A stretch of DNA of 64,000 bases, taken from NCBI GenBank assembly GCA_965262565.1, contig CBDHFQ010000033.1:353042-417041 (forward strand), written 5' to 3'. Shown piece after piece: positions 1-9,340 of this stretch. The notes beneath the pieces were generated by a model. That model was not told the origin of the DNA. It was given only the letters and a program-made list of their open reading frames with translations, and searched no databases. How positions within the stretch are numbered: position 1 is the first letter of the stretch; each line of letters begins with the position of its first letter. Both the position numbers and the translations under genes were made by a program. The stretch comes from CBDHFQ01 sp965262565. Lineage in GTDB: Bacteria; Bacteroidota; Bacteroidia; J057.

Positions 1-692
1 TCTACAAAAGTAATTACCTCCTGAACATATTGTACTAACTCCTCATCCATCATCGGCGTATTGCTATTACTTTCAAAATAAAAATTCCTTGGATCAGATA
101 GCGTCTTTTCAGGCATTTCTTCTATATCTAACGCTATCCCTCCTATAACCGTATCTTGTTCATTTAGAAAATTTTCACTATCGTTTAAGGAAGAAGAAGA
201 TACATACTGTAAGGTGGTAAGTCCGTTCTGAATGAGCAATCCTCCAAGATCCTCTGCTCTAGCTACCCCCAGGTTTTCAAATATGGAAGGATTTTCCTCA
301 CTTTCATGATACAGTCCGGTAATCCTTACTCTTTTTGAGGGGTTTTCCTTTAAATATAGAACGAGGGAATCGATGGCAGACAGAATAGGGGAAGAAGCGA
401 CAATTCTGGGATCCGACTTACCAAAGCGAATATCATCGGAGGATTCTAAAAATAATTCCCCATCATTAAGAATTTTAAGCCGGGAGATACGTGAAATATG
501 CGAACTTTTTGTATCGTCAATGTTAGGTTCTTCTGATGTTGGTATATCAGAAGTTGTTTTTGTACTTAGGTTGAACAAGGAGGTGAGGTCTTCGCATTTT
601 TTGTGGATGTTGCAAACCCATGTGTATGTGCCACCTATGAGCCACAAAACAAACAAGATCCACACAAAAGGCAACCATGTTGATCGTAACAT
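1..692 (-). CDS. OmpA-like membrane-anchored protein, partial (cut by left edge)
   Basis: Reading the minus strand from ATG 692 gives an open frame to base 1, about 230 residues with no stop, so the C-terminus lies outside the window. An N-terminal hydrophobic segment (about residues 6-25) should anchor it in the inner membrane or act as an uncleaved signal. A pair of cysteines (CNIHKKC) follows it. Then comes a region with an OmpA-like pattern (a run of SAIDSLVLYLKENP, then RVRITGLY, then GVARAEDLGGLL). The last visible part, beginning NFYFESNS, looks like the start of a second OmpA-like unit. OmpA-like domains bind peptidoglycan in known families; here that is inferred from pattern only. 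The plus-strand open frame over 373-723 is its shadow. Confidence 0.65.
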   Translation of the reverse strand, partial: MLRSTWLPFVWILFVLWLIGGTYTWVCNIHKKCEDLTSLFNLSTKTTSDIPTSEEPNIDDTKSSHISRISRLKILNDGELFLESSDDIRFGKSDPRIVASSPILSAIDSLVLYLKENPSKRVRITGLYHESEENPSIFENLGVARAEDLGGLLIQNGLTTLQYVSSSSLNDSENFLNEQDTVIGGIALDIEEMPEKTLSDPRNFYFESNSNTPMMDEELVQYVQEVITFV

Positions 693-827
693 ACTAACAG
701 AATATAAACATTTTTTATTCTGAAAATTTAATAAATATTTTTATTTCTACATATTGCAAGCGCAATTAAAGCCGGAATTACGGTGTTTTCTTAGTAAATT
801 CGTTTCAATAAATTCACATCCTTGCTC

Positions 828-2606
828 ATGATTAATTATCGTGTATCCTTTCCCTTGTCCCAACCTTACATTATTCGCATTACCATCTCTTCCATATTCA
901 ATGAAAATAAGGAGATTTGGGAATTACCTAAATGGAGACCTGGCAGATACGCACTTCAATCCTATTATCGCAATATATCCAGCCTGCATTGTACCCTTGA
1001 TGATGGTGAAGAAATTGAGGTAGAGAAAGTGGATATGCAAAAATGGGAACTTCACGGAGAAAAGGGAAGAGCCTACACGATCGAGTATACCTATTATGCC
1101 AAAGATATGGATGCTGGGGGAGCATACGTAGACGAGGAGATGATCATGCTAAACGGCATTCATTGTTTTTTACATCAGGTTGACGGTGAGGAAGAAGCAT
1201 GTAAGGTAGACTTAGAACTACCCTCTGGATTCCGACTGAGTAAAAATTGGAAAAGATCCCAGGAAGGCAGTTATTTTTTCGATAGCTTTCACGAATTGGT
1301 CGACAGTCCATTTATCGCTGGAAAAAACTTGACTTCTCATTCATTCATGGTGGAAGGTTTATCCATCTCCTTTTGGATGTTAGGCATCGGAAATATCGAT
1401 TTACGTCAGCTGGAAAGGGATATCACCAAGTTTACCTTAACTCAATTTAATATATTCGGATCATTTCCCATCGAAGAGTTTCATTACCTCTTCGTCTTTC
1501 TGCCATATCCTTTTTTTCACGGAGTCGAACATCAACACTGTACTGTCATTACGTTAGGGCCAGGGAATGAACTGAAAATGCCTGCAAAATATAGTGCCCT
1601 GCTGGAATTGTCTTCGCATGAATTTTTCCACGTGTGGAACGTTAAAGCTATTCGGCCAAGCGACTTTCTGCCATATCGTTACAATCAAGCTGTTTTTTCC
1701 GAAATTCATTATGTAACCGAAGGGGTGACTACTTATTATGGAGATTTGTCTCTTTGGAAAAGTCACATATGGGATATCAAAGATTGGGTAGGAAGTATCA
1801 ATAAGGAATTAAAGCGCCATTATTTGATGCCGGGAAAAGATCGGATTTCCCTGGAAGAAGCGAGTGTAAATTCTTGGGTGAATGGATATCACAATGAAGG
1901 AATCCCTGGTAGAAAGATTTCCTTTTATGTAAAGGGGTACCTCGTAGCGATGCTTCTGGATGTGATGATTATGGAAGCTACGAATTACGCTTATTCCATG
2001 GATATTTTGATGCGCTTAATGTACAGAGAATTTGGTTCTTCGAATAAAGGATATACAGCTAAAGATTATAAAAGAATCGCTGAAGAACTTTCAGGAAGAG
2101 ATCTCACTCAATTTTTTAGCCTATATATAGAGGGGACGGAAGATTTAAGAACAGGGCTTGAATATCTAGCTGACCAAATGGGCCTGATGTTGACTGAACA
2201 GCACCTGATTTCCCATGCATTAGGTTGGTACGGATTGAGGACCGATAAAGAAAAGGGAGCTAAGATCATTAATATTTGGCCGAATAGTCCCGCTGAAGAG
2301 GCCGGTCTTTATCCTGAAGATGAGATCATTGCTGTAAATGGGCAGAAGGTGCAAGGAGATCTGGATACCTGGCTTTCCTTCTATCAGCAAGTGGAAGAGA
2401 TTCAGCTAAGTCTTTTTCGGATGAATCGACTGCAAACATTGAAGCTCAAAAAAAGACCTCATCCCTTTCTCTCTATTCCGCAGTTGAAAATTGACGCTAC
2501 CCCTTCGAAAAGCCAACTGGAACATAGATTAGCCTGGCAAAATGTATCTTCCTTCAGGGATTACTTATACAGCTTCCCATTACATGTGAACTCATCGGGT
2601 CAATAA
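828..2606 (+). CDS. M61 family metallopeptidase with PDZ domain
   Basis: A 592-residue protein matching the M61 (glycyl aminopeptidase) layout: an N-terminal beta domain, a gluzincin catalytic domain and a C-terminal PDZ domain. The zinc motif HEFFH is at residues 264-268 and continues HVWNVKAIRP, characteristic of M61. The PDZ region (about 465-545) contains SPAEEAGL and DEIIAVNGQKV. No signal peptide is visible at the chosen start, so it is probably cytoplasmic, as are many bacterial M61 enzymes. The frame is open from a TTG at 822, but the ATG at 828 is the more likely start. M61 enzymes trim N-terminal Gly/Ala residues from peptides; the exact substrate is not evident. It stands alone, 43 bases before the next gene. 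Confidence 0.9.
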   Translation: MINYRVSFPLSQPYIIRITISSIFNENKEIWELPKWRPGRYALQSYYRNISSLHCTLDDGEEIEVEKVDMQKWELHGEKGRAYTIEYTYYAKDMDAGGAYVDEEMIMLNGIHCFLHQVDGEEEACKVDLELPSGFRLSKNWKRSQEGSYFFDSFHELVDSPFIAGKNLTSHSFMVEGLSISFWMLGIGNIDLRQLERDITKFTLTQFNIFGSFPIEEFHYLFVFLPYPFFHGVEHQHCTVITLGPGNELKMPAKYSALLELSSHEFFHVWNVKAIRPSDFLPYRYNQAVFSEIHYVTEGVTTYYGDLSLWKSHIWDIKDWVGSINKELKRHYLMPGKDRISLEEASVNSWVNGYHNEGIPGRKISFYVKGYLVAMLLDVMIMEATNYAYSMDILMRLMYREFGSSNKGYTAKDYKRIAEELSGRDLTQFFSLYIEGTEDLRTGLEYLADQMGLMLTEQHLISHALGWYGLRTDKEKGAKIINIWPNSPAEEAGLYPEDEIIAVNGQKVQGDLDTWLSFYQQVEEIQLSLFRMNRLQTLKLKKRPHPFLSIPQLKIDATPSKSQLEHRLAWQNVSSFRDYLYSFPLHVNSSGQ

Positions 2607-2649
2607 GTATTGAATTCTGCCGTTACATAAGTTTAAGGCCGAAATCAAT

Positions 2650-3159
2650 ATGAAGCTTTTTAAATATTGTATGTATTTCTGCTCCTTGCTCTTTTGGGGA
2701 TTGCTTGGGAGTAGTTGTGCCAATGAAGAGTCCTTTTCTGCTGTGAAAGATATAGGAGAAGGCTTAATTGTTCCTGATCCATTGGCCAGATCTTCAGTGG
2801 AGGGAGAAATCCTTTGGCAGCATGTGGGCCCCAAAGTAACCTTAACAGCAGATTCAGCTCATGTATATGGGTTAGAAGAAGGCAGTTATGGACTTAAAAT
2901 CTTCTTTGATAGTTTGGATTCCCTCAGTATATATATAGAGCGTGGAGAGTGGGATTATAACTACCATTATCCGCATGATTCATTGACCAACAAATTAACT
3001 ACCGTCCTATTAAATGAAGATACCTTGGATTTAAAGGAAAGTGCGCTGTCTATTCAGCCTTTCATGGAATACAATGCTTTCTTCACTGTAATTAATATTC
3101 ATACATTACAGGTAGGAGATTTGAATGGGACGATTCGCTATGTTCCGTTGGTTGAGTAG
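2650..3159 (+). CDS. hypothetical lipoprotein
   Basis: A 169-residue protein with a lipoprotein-type signal: basic start MKLFK, a hydrophobic stretch and GSSC with Cys23 as the likely lipidated residue. The mature part is acidic and beta-rich (VTLTADSAHVYGLEEGSYGLKI), resembling small Bacteroidota surface lipoproteins, but no family is recognised. It lies 43 bases after the M61 peptidase and 62 bases before the AraC-type regulator on the same strand, so co-transcription with the peptidase is possible but unproven. Confidence 0.75.
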   Translation: MKLFKYCMYFCSLLFWGLLGSSCANEESFSAVKDIGEGLIVPDPLARSSVEGEILWQHVGPKVTLTADSAHVYGLEEGSYGLKIFFDSLDSLSIYIERGEWDYNYHYPHDSLTNKLTTVLLNEDTLDLKESALSIQPFMEYNAFFTVINIHTLQVGDLNGTIRYVPLVE

Positions 3160-3221
3160 TAGAGGGAAACAGACAGCTTTACTTTGAAAAGGGTACGCGA
3201 AGCAGTATCTTCCTATACAAG

Positions 3222-4463
3222 ATGCCGTTTGATTTTAACATATTTAGTAGTCTCTTACTGCCGTGCGTATTACAGGGAGCTATTTTCGCTTTTTTGCTGT
3301 TTGGGCGCTCATTTAGCCAGGGCCGCTTAGCAGATTTATTACTGGCTATTCTCTTAATTCTGTTTAGTATAAGAGTGGCAAATTGGATGTTAGGGTTTGC
3401 CGGATGGTATGATAGCCATGATAGCTACACCGTATTTATGTTTTATTTTCCGTGGAGCCACTTTTTTCTCTATGGCCCCCTTCTTTACTTCTATTTCAGA
3501 AGTTTAACGAACCATCAGTTCAGGTTTCGTCCTAAACACATATGGCATTTTATTCCCTCCCTTATGATGCTTGGAATTTGTGTCGCCGTATTCGTTCATG
3601 ATATCGTTATTTCACATTGGATTCGTGGAGAAGAATTACTTTACCATCATCAAACCTATGGAGAATGGCGAAATGCGGATTGGGGAATCATCGGGTATGT
3701 GGTAGAAGTGCTAAAGTTGTTGTCGGTCATCATCTATTTTAGCGTTACATTGCTATGGTTCAAAAAATACAAAGCCTACCTTCAAGCTAATTTTTCTGAA
3801 ACATCTGATATCTCGTTTCCCTGGTTACAAAAATTCCTCGTCGTTTTTTTAATCTCTCAGGTGATCTGGTTTGCCTATCTTATCGTGGACCTACTGAGTC
3901 CACAGGAATTGTCCTATATAGAGTATTGGTACGCCTATTTTGCCTGGGGACTCGTTATTTATTACGTAAGCATCGCTGCCTATGGCATCCATCCGCAATT
4001 AGTGATTCCATTAGCGTTTGAACCATTTGCAGCGGATAAAGAATCTATTTCTACAGAACAATTATCTTCCAATGGTTCCTCAGGCTTAAGGACTCTTGCC
4101 CAGCAATTGATTTCTTATCTGGAACAAGAGAAACCCTATCTACAACCCGATTTAACGCTCAATCAATTGGCACAACAATTAAAGGTTCCTTCTGCAACGC
4201 TTTCTAAATGTATTAATGAGTTGTTTGATCAAAACTTTAATGAATTGATTAATCGCTTTAGAGTGAGATGCATGAAAGCAAAGTTGCTGGATGAATCTTT
4301 CCAACATTTATCAATTTTAGGGATTGCTTTTGATTGTGGTTTTCGAAGCAAAGCGACCTTCAATCGAGCTTTCCGAAAACATACGGGCACTTCTCCATCA
4401 GATTTTCGAAAGCATGGCCTTCACACAGAAGACTCAAATGATTCCATAGGACTCAAATCATAA
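3222..4463 (+). CDS. AraC family regulator with multi-pass membrane N-terminus
   Basis: A 413-residue protein. The first about 265 residues contain roughly seven hydrophobic helices (for example SSLLLPCVLQGAIFAFLLF and SVIIYFSVTLLWF). After an acidic/Ser-rich linker, residues about 305-400 form an AraC-type double helix-turn-helix: LNQLAQQLKVPSATLSKCI is the first HTH, and SILGIAFDCGFRSKATFNRAF followed by GTSPSDFRK is the second HTH and signature. Such membrane-anchored AraC regulators are common in Bacteroidota and probably sense an envelope or small-molecule signal; the ligand is unknown. The next gene, 103 bases downstream, encodes a small secreted protein and could be its target, which is inference from position. 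Confidence 0.9.
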   Translation: MPFDFNIFSSLLLPCVLQGAIFAFLLFGRSFSQGRLADLLLAILLILFSIRVANWMLGFAGWYDSHDSYTVFMFYFPWSHFFLYGPLLYFYFRSLTNHQFRFRPKHIWHFIPSLMMLGICVAVFVHDIVISHWIRGEELLYHHQTYGEWRNADWGIIGYVVEVLKLLSVIIYFSVTLLWFKKYKAYLQANFSETSDISFPWLQKFLVVFLISQVIWFAYLIVDLLSPQELSYIEYWYAYFAWGLVIYYVSIAAYGIHPQLVIPLAFEPFAADKESISTEQLSSNGSSGLRTLAQQLISYLEQEKPYLQPDLTLNQLAQQLKVPSATLSKCINELFDQNFNELINRFRVRCMKAKLLDESFQHLSILGIAFDCGFRSKATFNRAFRKHTGTSPSDFRKHGLHTEDSNDSIGLKS

Positions 4464-4565
4464 ATTGAGCCTACCTGTAGCTGATATGAAGCGAAATCGA
4501 TGCTCAGATTTCCTTGTTTTAGCCTGATCATTTTACATTACGTATCATCTAATCATTTCAAAACA

Positions 4566-5093
4566 ATGAAGTCATTTTTCTTTATTTGTATCTTAACCTT
4601 ATCCCTTCCAGGAGTTTTCGCTCAATCCTCTCCTGCTATTATGGCAAATGAATTATCTTTTTTGAACGGGCTCTATGAAGGAACGCTCACTTATAAAGAT
4701 TACACGAGCGGGGAGTTAGAAATGCTTCGACTAGTAGCAAATACCTATGTTAAAAAGGAAGCGCTAACAATTGATATATTCATTAATGAAAATGGAAAGC
4801 CTTATAATCAAAATTACACCTACGATTTTGAAAACGGAACGATTAATAAAGGAGAATTAATAGACAAGCATATTTCAGGTACTGATCAAGCATTCAATGT
4901 AGCATATACTTACAAAGGCAAAGATGGTAATGAACGGAAGTCTTGTACCTTTCGCATTACAATGAAGGGCGATATGAACGATTTTTCCATTACCAAAGAG
5001 GTATTATTTGACGGAACAAAGGAGTATTTTGTTAGAAATCAATATCGCTTTGACAGAGTAAAAAATATTCAGGAAAAAGCTTCTTTTCAGTAA
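4566..5093 (+). CDS. small secreted protein of unknown function
   Basis: The frame is open from 4500, but the ATG at 4566 begins a clean signal peptide (MKSFFFICILTLSLPGVFA, then Q), so the start is placed there, giving 175 residues. The mature protein has alternating strands (GLYEGTLTYKDYTSGE, AFNVAYTYKGKDGNE), suggesting a small beta-barrel or lipocalin-like fold; no named family is recognised. It follows the AraC-type regulator and is closed by a strong hairpin at 5113-5169. Confidence 0.75.
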   Translation: MKSFFFICILTLSLPGVFAQSSPAIMANELSFLNGLYEGTLTYKDYTSGELEMLRLVANTYVKKEALTIDIFINENGKPYNQNYTYDFENGTINKGELIDKHISGTDQAFNVAYTYKGKDGNERKSCTFRITMKGDMNDFSITKEVLFDGTKEYFVRNQYRFDRVKNIQEKASFQ

Positions 5094-5112
5094 AGACATC
5101 TAATCCAATATG

Positions 5113-5169
5113 CAGCTATCACTCAACTACCACATATCTCCTATACGTTTGGTAGTCGGGTGATAGCTG
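5113..5169. terminator. long hairpin between convergent genes (likely bidirectional terminator)
   Basis: Arms 5113-5132 and 5150-5169 pair over 20 positions. The outer 10 bp (CAGCTATCAC with GTGATAGCTG) are perfect, with one mismatch and one G-U pair further in and a 17-base loop. It sits between the plus-strand gene ending at 5093 and the minus-strand sulfatase ending at 5215, the expected place for a shared terminator. The flanks are AT-rich rather than a pure T-tract. Confidence 0.7.
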
Positions 5170-5214
5170 TTAATTAATGTGGAGCGTTCATATTTCTTTA
5201 AATGGTTGGCAGGA

Positions 5215-6801
5215 TCAATTTTCCGCTACTATTTCATCTTCGGGAACATTGTACGCCGTTCTTAATGCTGTTAGCTTCTCCATCAACTGCTTTTTGATCT
5301 CAGTATAACCGGGATCATCGATCATATTGTGTACTTCTAATGGGTCCTTGTCCAGATCAAACAATTCCCATTGATCAATATCGTGATAAAAATGGATGAG
5401 TTTATGTTGATTCGTTCTTATGCCATAATGCCGCTTGACCATATGAACATCTGGATACCCATAATAATGATAATATAGGGCATCTCTCCATTCAGCTTGT
5501 TCATTCCCTCGAAGAATGGGTAATAAAGAGCGCCCTTGCATGTCTGAAGGGACGTCCATTCCTGCCAGATCCAGAAAAGTAGGGGCAAAATCGAGATTCT
5601 GTACCAATTGATCGTTGGTAGACCCTGCGGGAATGACCCCAGGATATCGGGCGATTAAGGGCATTCTGAAAGATTCTTCGTACATAAAGCGTTTATCAAA
5701 CCAGCCGTGTTCTCCCAAGTAAAACCCTTGATCAGAGGTATACACGACGATTGTGTTTTCTGCCAATCCTTGTTCATCCAGATAATCTAACACTCTTCCA
5801 ACTTGTTCATCTACTGAGGCCACACATCGTAAATAATCCATAAGATAGCGTTGCAACTTCCATTCAGCTAATTCTTTGGATACTTCTTCTGCCGGATCAA
5901 ATTGTGACTTGAATTCTTCTCCATACGGCTGATATTCTTCCTCCCAAGCCGCTCTTTGAGCTTCATTCATTCTCCCTAACTCATTTTTTAATCCTCTAGC
6001 GCCAGAAGGATAATTCGTAGGACGTCCTTCAGCAAATTCAGGAGCTAGTTTTAGATCTCCTGAAAGATCCATATGGGTCGCTACAGTCATTTCCTGTTCT
6101 TTGGCTGCCTGACGATCAGCGTATTCATCAAAAAATGTTTCTGGTATGTCAAAGGTCTTATCATCGAACAAATCAAACTGGCTGCTGTCCGGGAACCAGC
6201 GTCTGTGAGGTGCTTTGTGATGATAAAGCATGCAAAATGGTTTATCCGTATCTCTATTTTCTAGGAAATCCAAGGCAAAGTCTGTGATTAGCTTTGTGAC
6301 ATACCCTTGATGACGAATAGTATCGCCTTCCATATGGATAAAATCCGGATTGTAATAATGCCCCTGACCAGGGAGAATTCGCCAGTAATCGAATCCTCGG
6401 GGTTCCGTATACAGATGCCATTTTCCGATCATGGCTGTTTGATAACCAGCTTGTTGCAGCATACCTGGAAAAGTGGGTTGGTCTGGGTTAAAACGGTCTC
6501 CATTCCCGTAAAATCCATTTTCGTGGCTGAACTTTCCGGTGAGTAGCGTAGCTCTACTGGGACCACAAATCGAGTTTGTTACAAAACTTTGGGTAAATAG
6601 CATGCCTTCTTTTGCCAACCGATCAATGTGAGGTGTTTCTATCAGATCAAAGCCATAGGCACTTATCGCCTGAAAAGCATGATCGTCTGCCATGATATAA
6701 ATAATATTTGGCTGCTGTGTAGGAAGTTGTTCCTGTTGATTAGCTGGTTCACAGGCTATCAGAAACATCAAGAGGGTAGTGATGGGTAGTCGTAAATTCA
6801 T
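5215..6801 (-). CDS. lipoprotein sulfatase (alkaline-phosphatase superfamily)
   Basis: A 528-residue sulfatase. The sulfatase signature CGPSR (Cys79-Arg83) is intact, so Cys79 should become formylglycine. The metal-binding ADD is at residues 38-40, followed by H41; GKWHL and the C-terminal TSDQGFYLGEHGWFDKR block are also present. The start is placed at ATG 6801 because it gives a short signal ending in a perfect lipobox LIAC (Cys17); the frame extends 10 codons upstream to 6831. The HGWFDKR block recalls sulfatases acting on N-acetylglucosamine-6-sulfate or related glycans, but substrate assignment is inference. The formylglycine-generating enzyme is not in the window. No polysaccharide-utilisation partners are adjacent. 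Confidence 0.92.
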   Translation of the reverse strand: MNLRLPITTLLMFLIACEPANQQEQLPTQQPNIIYIMADDHAFQAISAYGFDLIETPHIDRLAKEGMLFTQSFVTNSICGPSRATLLTGKFSHENGFYGNGDRFNPDQPTFPGMLQQAGYQTAMIGKWHLYTEPRGFDYWRILPGQGHYYNPDFIHMEGDTIRHQGYVTKLITDFALDFLENRDTDKPFCMLYHHKAPHRRWFPDSSQFDLFDDKTFDIPETFFDEYADRQAAKEQEMTVATHMDLSGDLKLAPEFAEGRPTNYPSGARGLKNELGRMNEAQRAAWEEEYQPYGEEFKSQFDPAEEVSKELAEWKLQRYLMDYLRCVASVDEQVGRVLDYLDEQGLAENTIVVYTSDQGFYLGEHGWFDKRFMYEESFRMPLIARYPGVIPAGSTNDQLVQNLDFAPTFLDLAGMDVPSDMQGRSLLPILRGNEQAEWRDALYYHYYGYPDVHMVKRHYGIRTNQHKLIHFYHDIDQWELFDLDKDPLEVHNMIDDPGYTEIKKQLMEKLTALRTAYNVPEDEIVAEN

Positions 6802-7082
6802 AGGGCAATGTATTTCATCATTGGCACACATACATCCTTTTCTATCCTATATTTTTTTGTTCCCTTGATTTTTGTTTCCTTGAGTAATAAAGATGGGGGA
6901 CGGGATTTATTGAAGGAAGAAGTAGCTAAGGTGACATTCTCCAGGCAGGTAAAATGATATAATTGTTTGATAATGTAGATAGGTCTGCTGAATGAAAATT
7001 TTTCTTTAATTTGATGAGCAATGATAAAAGTCAGCGGATGAGGAGGGAGATGAATCTCAAATCGAATTGATCAATACTTCTT

Positions 7083-8333
7083 ATGAAAAAAAAATTACAC
7101 ATCAAGTATTTATTTCTGACGTGTTTAGCGTTATTTAGTCTTCCAATTTCCCTTTTAGCCTATCATCCTGGAGCTCATTATACTTCTAAAGATACCGGAA
7201 AAGATGAAGAAGAAGATAAAGCTGGCCGTTTTATCGTGTTACCTATCATTACTTTTTCTCCTGAAACAAGTCTGCGGCTAGGAGCCATAGGGATTTACTT
7301 TTTCCGTTTCCAACATTCTGCACCTGGTACCAGATTATCCCGGATAAGTTTTCCGGTCAGTTATACGATAAGAAACCAGATTCGAATCAGGACTTCCTAT
7401 GAAGTGGCTTTTGATGAGAACAAGCATGTGATGACAGGACAAATTTCCTGGTCCAGTTTTCCTTTGTTTTTCTATGGAATTGGGCCCAATACGGATTTTG
7501 TGGATGAAGAATTGATAGAGGAGGAATATACCACTGAAACCGGACTATTTGAATACAACTATTTTTACAACTTTAAAGGCAATTTTTTTATAGGTGGGCG
7601 GTATTTCTTTGCCAATAGTAGATTAACCGAAATAGAGGATATTCGAATTGATGAAGATAACCCCAATATTCCTCCTACGTTTCCCCAACTGAGTCCTGAT
7701 GTGCCGCCCGTGATACCTGGTGAAAATGGTGGGACCACTTCTGGATTTGGATTGACCATGAGATATGATAGAAGAGAAAATATCTTTAATCCTACAAAGG
7801 GGCCATTTTTAGAAGGAAGCTTGTCTACCTTTCAGTCATTTTTAGGGAGTGATTTTACTTATACCAAATTACGAGTAGACGCTCGACATTATAAAACGGT
7901 AAGTAATCAGCGATTTGTAGTTGCCTTTCAGACTTTGTTAGAGCGAAACTTTAATGTCCCTTCTTATGAGTATACCGCTTTATTAGGTGGAGATGAAATT
8001 ATGCGAGGTCATTTCGAGGGAAGATTTAGAGATAATGTACTATTAGCTTCTCAAGTAGAGTTGAGGGTTCCCTTAGGTCGTGATACCTGGTTGAATACGA
8101 CGGGAAAGGATTATAAATTAAAAGAAACGTTCGGATTGGTATTTTTTGTGGGGGCTGGAGATGTATCCAACACTTTAGGAAATTGGAGTTTTAGTAACAT
8201 TAAGAAATCAGGAGGCATTGGCTTAAGGTGGATGGCGGATGAAGATGAAAGTATAAATATTCGGTTGGATTTAGCCTATGGATCCCAACGTCCAGGTTTT
8301 TTATCTAAATATTGGGGAGGCGTTTTAACTTAA
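7083..8333 (+). CDS. BamA/TamA-like (D15) outer-membrane barrel protein
   Basis: A 416-residue protein with a signal peptide (MKKKLHIKYLFLTCLALFSLPISLLA) and a C-terminal surface-antigen D15-type barrel: FGLTMRYDRRENIFNPTKGPF, then a run of amphipathic strands, then LGGDEIMRGHFEGRFRDN (the conserved RGxxxxRF-type element) and a final strand pattern. No POTRA repeats are evident, so it is a short, barrel-only member rather than BamA itself. A proline-rich stretch (NPNIPPTFPQLSPDVPP) interrupts the barrel at about residues 195-215 and is probably an extracellular loop. It is located in the outer membrane; its cargo is unknown. Confidence 0.85.
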   Translation: MKKKLHIKYLFLTCLALFSLPISLLAYHPGAHYTSKDTGKDEEEDKAGRFIVLPIITFSPETSLRLGAIGIYFFRFQHSAPGTRLSRISFPVSYTIRNQIRIRTSYEVAFDENKHVMTGQISWSSFPLFFYGIGPNTDFVDEELIEEEYTTETGLFEYNYFYNFKGNFFIGGRYFFANSRLTEIEDIRIDEDNPNIPPTFPQLSPDVPPVIPGENGGTTSGFGLTMRYDRRENIFNPTKGPFLEGSLSTFQSFLGSDFTYTKLRVDARHYKTVSNQRFVVAFQTLLERNFNVPSYEYTALLGGDEIMRGHFEGRFRDNVLLASQVELRVPLGRDTWLNTTGKDYKLKETFGLVFFVGAGDVSNTLGNWSFSNIKKSGGIGLRWMADEDESINIRLDLAYGSQRPGFLSKYWGGVLT

Positions 8334-8364
8334 TCGAAAAGAGAGATGCATATAAGAATATAAC

Positions 8365-8814
8365 ATGGAAGGCATCATCTTTACTGGAATTCAGGCAAGC
8401 GGTAAGTCTACTTTTTACAAGGAGTACTTTTTTACTACCCATGTGAGAATAAGTTTGGATCTTTTGAATACCAGAAATAAAGAGCAGAAGTTCCTGGGAA
8501 CATGCTTTGAATTGCATCAAAGAGTAGTGATTGATAACACAAATCCTACGGTTGTGGAGAGAAAAAAGTATATCGATTTATTTCGAAAACATAAGTATAA
8601 GATTGTCAGCTATTATTTTCGTACCAATGTGCAAGATGCTCTCCGTAGAAATAAAGGGCGAGTAGGAAAATTACGTATACCAGATAAAGGGATTTGGGCC
8701 ACTTTTCGAAAACTGGAAACACCTGAATGGGAAGAAGGATTCGACGAAATGTACGAAATTAAGATCACAGCCAACTCCTTTTCTATGATAGAATATCCTC
8801 CCAGATCCTCTTGA
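8365..8814 (+). CDS. stand-alone polynucleotide-kinase-like P-loop protein
   Basis: A 149-residue protein with Walker A GIQASGKST (residues 8-16). The VVIDNTNPT motif and a basic lid (RNKGR) are typical of the T4 Pnkp / PNKP kinase domain, which phosphorylates 5'-hydroxyl ends of nucleic acids with ATP. The usual fused phosphatase or ligase domain is absent, so only the kinase module is present. It starts 31 bases after the BamA-like gene, with no obvious functional link. Related free-standing proteins are usually annotated only as AAA ATP-binding proteins. Confidence 0.85.
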   Translation: MEGIIFTGIQASGKSTFYKEYFFTTHVRISLDLLNTRNKEQKFLGTCFELHQRVVIDNTNPTVVERKKYIDLFRKHKYKIVSYYFRTNVQDALRRNKGRVGKLRIPDKGIWATFRKLETPEWEEGFDEMYEIKITANSFSMIEYPPRSS

Positions 8815-9340
8815 CAGATGAAGTATATATGATAAAAGTCTGGGAGAAATGGCCTCGCCTTAGCGTGTGATATAGGGTGCTATGTAACTATTCGGTCCAG
8901 TGTAGGATATGAAAATAGTTTGTAGGCATGTAAATTTTCTCATATTGTTACAATTTTTCGGAAAGAAAGCTCGGTGAAAGAAGGAGTGGGTAATTTTTGA
9001 TTTTGAGATGGTTGTGAAAAAATATTACATGATACTATATGGTCATTATATTTTTTCAGAATTATATTCCTGTCGTATAATTAAAAATTTTAATTTGTGG
9101 GATTTAATTATATCTAATTTTGAATTGATTTTTAGTTGTTATTTGTCAATTAGAGCTTTTATAAATAGCTGCTGAACAGTATATTATTAAGTTCATTGTA
9201 GGAATATTCAGCACTAATATAAATGGAGTAAATAAAATACAATATGAGAAGTAACGTTATATAGTAGCATTTGAATGTAAAGTCTTTTGTTAACAAATTT
9301 TACTTTAATCTGGATTATCGCTCTGTAATATTACTTTCAC
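8815..9340. other. AT-rich non-coding stretch upstream of the metalloprotease
   Basis: No credible coding frame on either strand. It contains a 17-base palindrome at 9079-9095 (AATTAAAA and TTTTAATT around a central A) and long A/T runs. It probably carries the promoter of the secreted metalloprotease at 9341. No terminator with a GC-rich stem is seen after the kinase-like gene. Confidence 0.5.

Noticed and set aside
373..723. plus-strand 116-codon frame at the left edge
   Set aside because: It is the antisense shadow of the OmpA-like gene read on the minus strand from ATG 692, and its composition has no protein-like pattern.
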